Shown here in pieces: positions 29,250 through 30,018 of a stretch of DNA of 30,018 bases. The notes beneath the pieces are model-generated. The model was not told the origin of the DNA. It saw only the letters and a list, made by a program, of their open reading frames with translations, and did not search any database. Within the stretch, counting starts at the first letter, position 1. The number at the start of each line of letters is the position of its first letter. A program made the position numbers and the translations under genes. Source of the DNA: a virus. The stretch covers positions 1-30,018 of the IMG/VR virus record IMGVR_UViG_3300027906_000091. One strand, 5' to 3'.

Positions 29250-29393
29250 ATGGCAAAAAAGAAAAATAACCTACTTAATAAGATTGAGCATGAAAGTAGA
29301 GCTAAATTCAAAAAGACCTCGATTTCAAAAAACAAAGCAAGGATTAAGTGGAGCAGCATGAATAAATCTAAAAGGAGAGCTCATAAGAAATGA
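29250..29393 (+). CDS. small highly basic hypothetical protein (47 residues)
   Basis: ATG 29250 with AGGAG about 10 bases upstream reads MAKKKNNLLNKIEHESRAKF and continues to a very basic end with KSKRRAHKK. Roughly a third of residues are Lys or Arg. Its TGA overlaps the next ATG (ATGA at 29390-29393), supporting coupling and a real gene. Could bind nucleic acid or membrane; no family recognised. Confidence 0.6.
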   Translation: MAKKKNNLLNKIEHESRAKFKKTSISKNKARIKWSSMNKSKRRAHKK

Positions 29394-29764
29394 AAGATCA
29401 AATATCTGTATCAGACAATAGTAAGATTTCTCTTCCAGTTCGTAATCTTTTGGCATTACTCGCTACAACAGCTTTTGGAATTTTTGCTTATACCGAAATT
29501 ACTTCAAGGCTTACTAGCCTGGAGACATCAAGACATATAATGGAGACTGATTTAATTTCTAAATCAGATCAAAAAATTGTGGACCAGGAGCAATTTCTTT
29601 TATTGGAAATGTTGACGACATCTCAGGAGAATACAGATGAAGAAATGCAAAGCATGAGAAACAACAATGTAAATCTAAATAGAGCTATGGATGATATTAA
29701 AGAAATGAAACAAACAATTGAAATATTAAAAGACAAGGTAAGAGCAAATGGAAATAGTCATTAG
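29390..29764 (+). CDS. N-terminal TM plus coiled-coil protein (i-spanin-like)
   Basis: 124 residues. A short cytosolic segment with ISLPVRNLLALL leads into one membrane helix (about 17-35), followed by a long helical coiled region (36-118) rich in Glu, Gln, Met and Leu. This topology (TM anchor plus periplasmic coiled coil) matches inner-membrane spanins, and the gene lies in the lysis region. The [K]ISLPxRNLxAL motif is one I recall in marine phages. AAAGGAG precedes the start by 12 bases. A spanin role is an inference from shape. Confidence 0.6.
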   Translation: MKDQISVSDNSKISLPVRNLLALLATTAFGIFAYTEITSRLTSLETSRHIMETDLISKSDQKIVDQEQFLLLEMLTTSQENTDEEMQSMRNNNVNLNRAMDDIKEMKQTIEILKDKVRANGNSH

Positions 29765-29951
29765 TTTATTAATGTTCCTTGGAGAGCCACCAGTTTTAAA
29801 AGAGCATCTTTTTATAAAAGATCAAAAGATGTCAACTTGTTTAAAAATGAAAAGGATTTCTGAGAGATCAAGTAATGCAAAATATCAATGTGCTAAAGTT
29901 AAAGCTGTTGTTAAGGATGGCAAAATAATTTCAATATCAAGTTTAGATTAA
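29748..29951 (+). CDS. small conserved phage protein, hydrophobic N-terminus
   Basis: 67 residues. MEIVISLLMFLGEPPVLKEH is hydrophobic at 3-11 and contains a FLGEPP motif I recall in marine podoviruses. Cysteines at 31 (STCLKMKR) and 48 (YQCAKVK) may form a disulfide, and the end VVKDGKIISISSL is a beta hairpin. It overlaps the previous gene by 17 bases. Possibly exported, with no known function. Confidence 0.6.
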   Translation: MEIVISLLMFLGEPPVLKEHLFIKDQKMSTCLKMKRISERSSNAKYQCAKVKAVVKDGKIISISSLD

Positions 29952-29954
29952 TTA

Positions 29955-30018
29955 ATGCGAAGAAGAAAACGACAGCCAAGGATTGCTGTCAAATGCGACT
30001 ATTGTAAAACCGAAACTG
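29955..30018 (+). CDS. start of a zinc-motif protein (partial)
   Basis: Twenty-one codons are visible to the window end, starting at ATG 29955: MRRRKRQPRIAVKCDYCKTE. The basic start followed by V-K-C-D-Y-C suggests the first half of a zinc-binding site, as in DUF3268-type or HNH-like phage proteins. The rest lies outside the window, so the family is not decided. Confidence 0.5.
   Translation, partial: MRRRKRQPRIAVKCDYCKTET

Noticed and set aside
1-30018. CRISPR arrays, insertion sequences, diversity-generating retroelement
   Set aside because: No regularly spaced repeats, no transposase or reverse transcriptase, and no template/variable repeat pair seen next to the fibres.

Overview
The window is a large contiguous part of a tailed double-stranded DNA bacteriophage genome with a T7/P22-style short-tail (podovirus) structural module. 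Base composition is strongly AT-rich (roughly one third G+C by eye), and arginine is mostly AGA. The gene set fits a marine phage of a low-GC alphaproteobacterium: glycine-rich and modular tail fibres, a GTA-type holin, Bbp19-like and HGGxSTG proteins, and T7-like internal virion proteins. A SAR11/Pelagibacter-like host is plausible, but this is an inference. I see no integrase, RNA polymerase, DNA polymerase, primase or helicase; such genes, if present, lie outside the window.

Layout. Positions 1-1670 hold a leftward regulatory block: an HTH + S24-like + coiled-coil protein (334-1611) coupled to a small excisionase-like HTH protein (80-334). Two copies of a 19-bp palindrome (ATTATCC-N5-GGATAAT) lie at 60-78 and 1651-1669. 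Each precedes a leftward promoter with exactly the same spacing, down to the start codon. Positions 1673-3138 are three overlapping rightward genes (a Cys-motif protein, a possible winged-helix protein, a DUF6362-like HTH protein). Positions 3327-6330 are the packaging block: HGGxSTG protein, small terminase, a small ORF, a beta-class DNA methyltransferase and large terminase. Positions 6333-11754 are the head block: three small proteins, portal, Bbp19-like protein, scaffold, a small ORF, major capsid protein and a probable decoration protein, closed by a hairpin. Positions 11813-23088 hold the tail tube and ejection proteins: a small Cys protein, tubular proteins A and B, gp13/gp14/gp15-like proteins, then two proteins of over 900 residues that resemble parts of giant phage 'polyvalent' proteins. 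Positions 23096-28088 are the tail fibre block. Positions 28090-30018 are lysis and small genes: TM protein, M15 peptidase endolysin, a possible 48-residue lipoprotein, GTA-type holin, a basic 47-residue protein, a TM/coiled-coil protein, a small Cys protein and a partial zinc-motif protein.

How it works together. From 1673 on every gene is rightward and tightly packed, with many one-base TAATG stop/start overlaps, so translation is probably coupled through long transcripts. The scaffold, capsid and decoration genes share an AACCAATARG leader next to their ribosome binding sites. The leftward block looks like a genetic switch: the same DNA site sits upstream of both leftward promoters, and one copy also sits just ahead of the first rightward gene, so its binding protein (most simply the 334-1611 product) could set the balance between the two directions.
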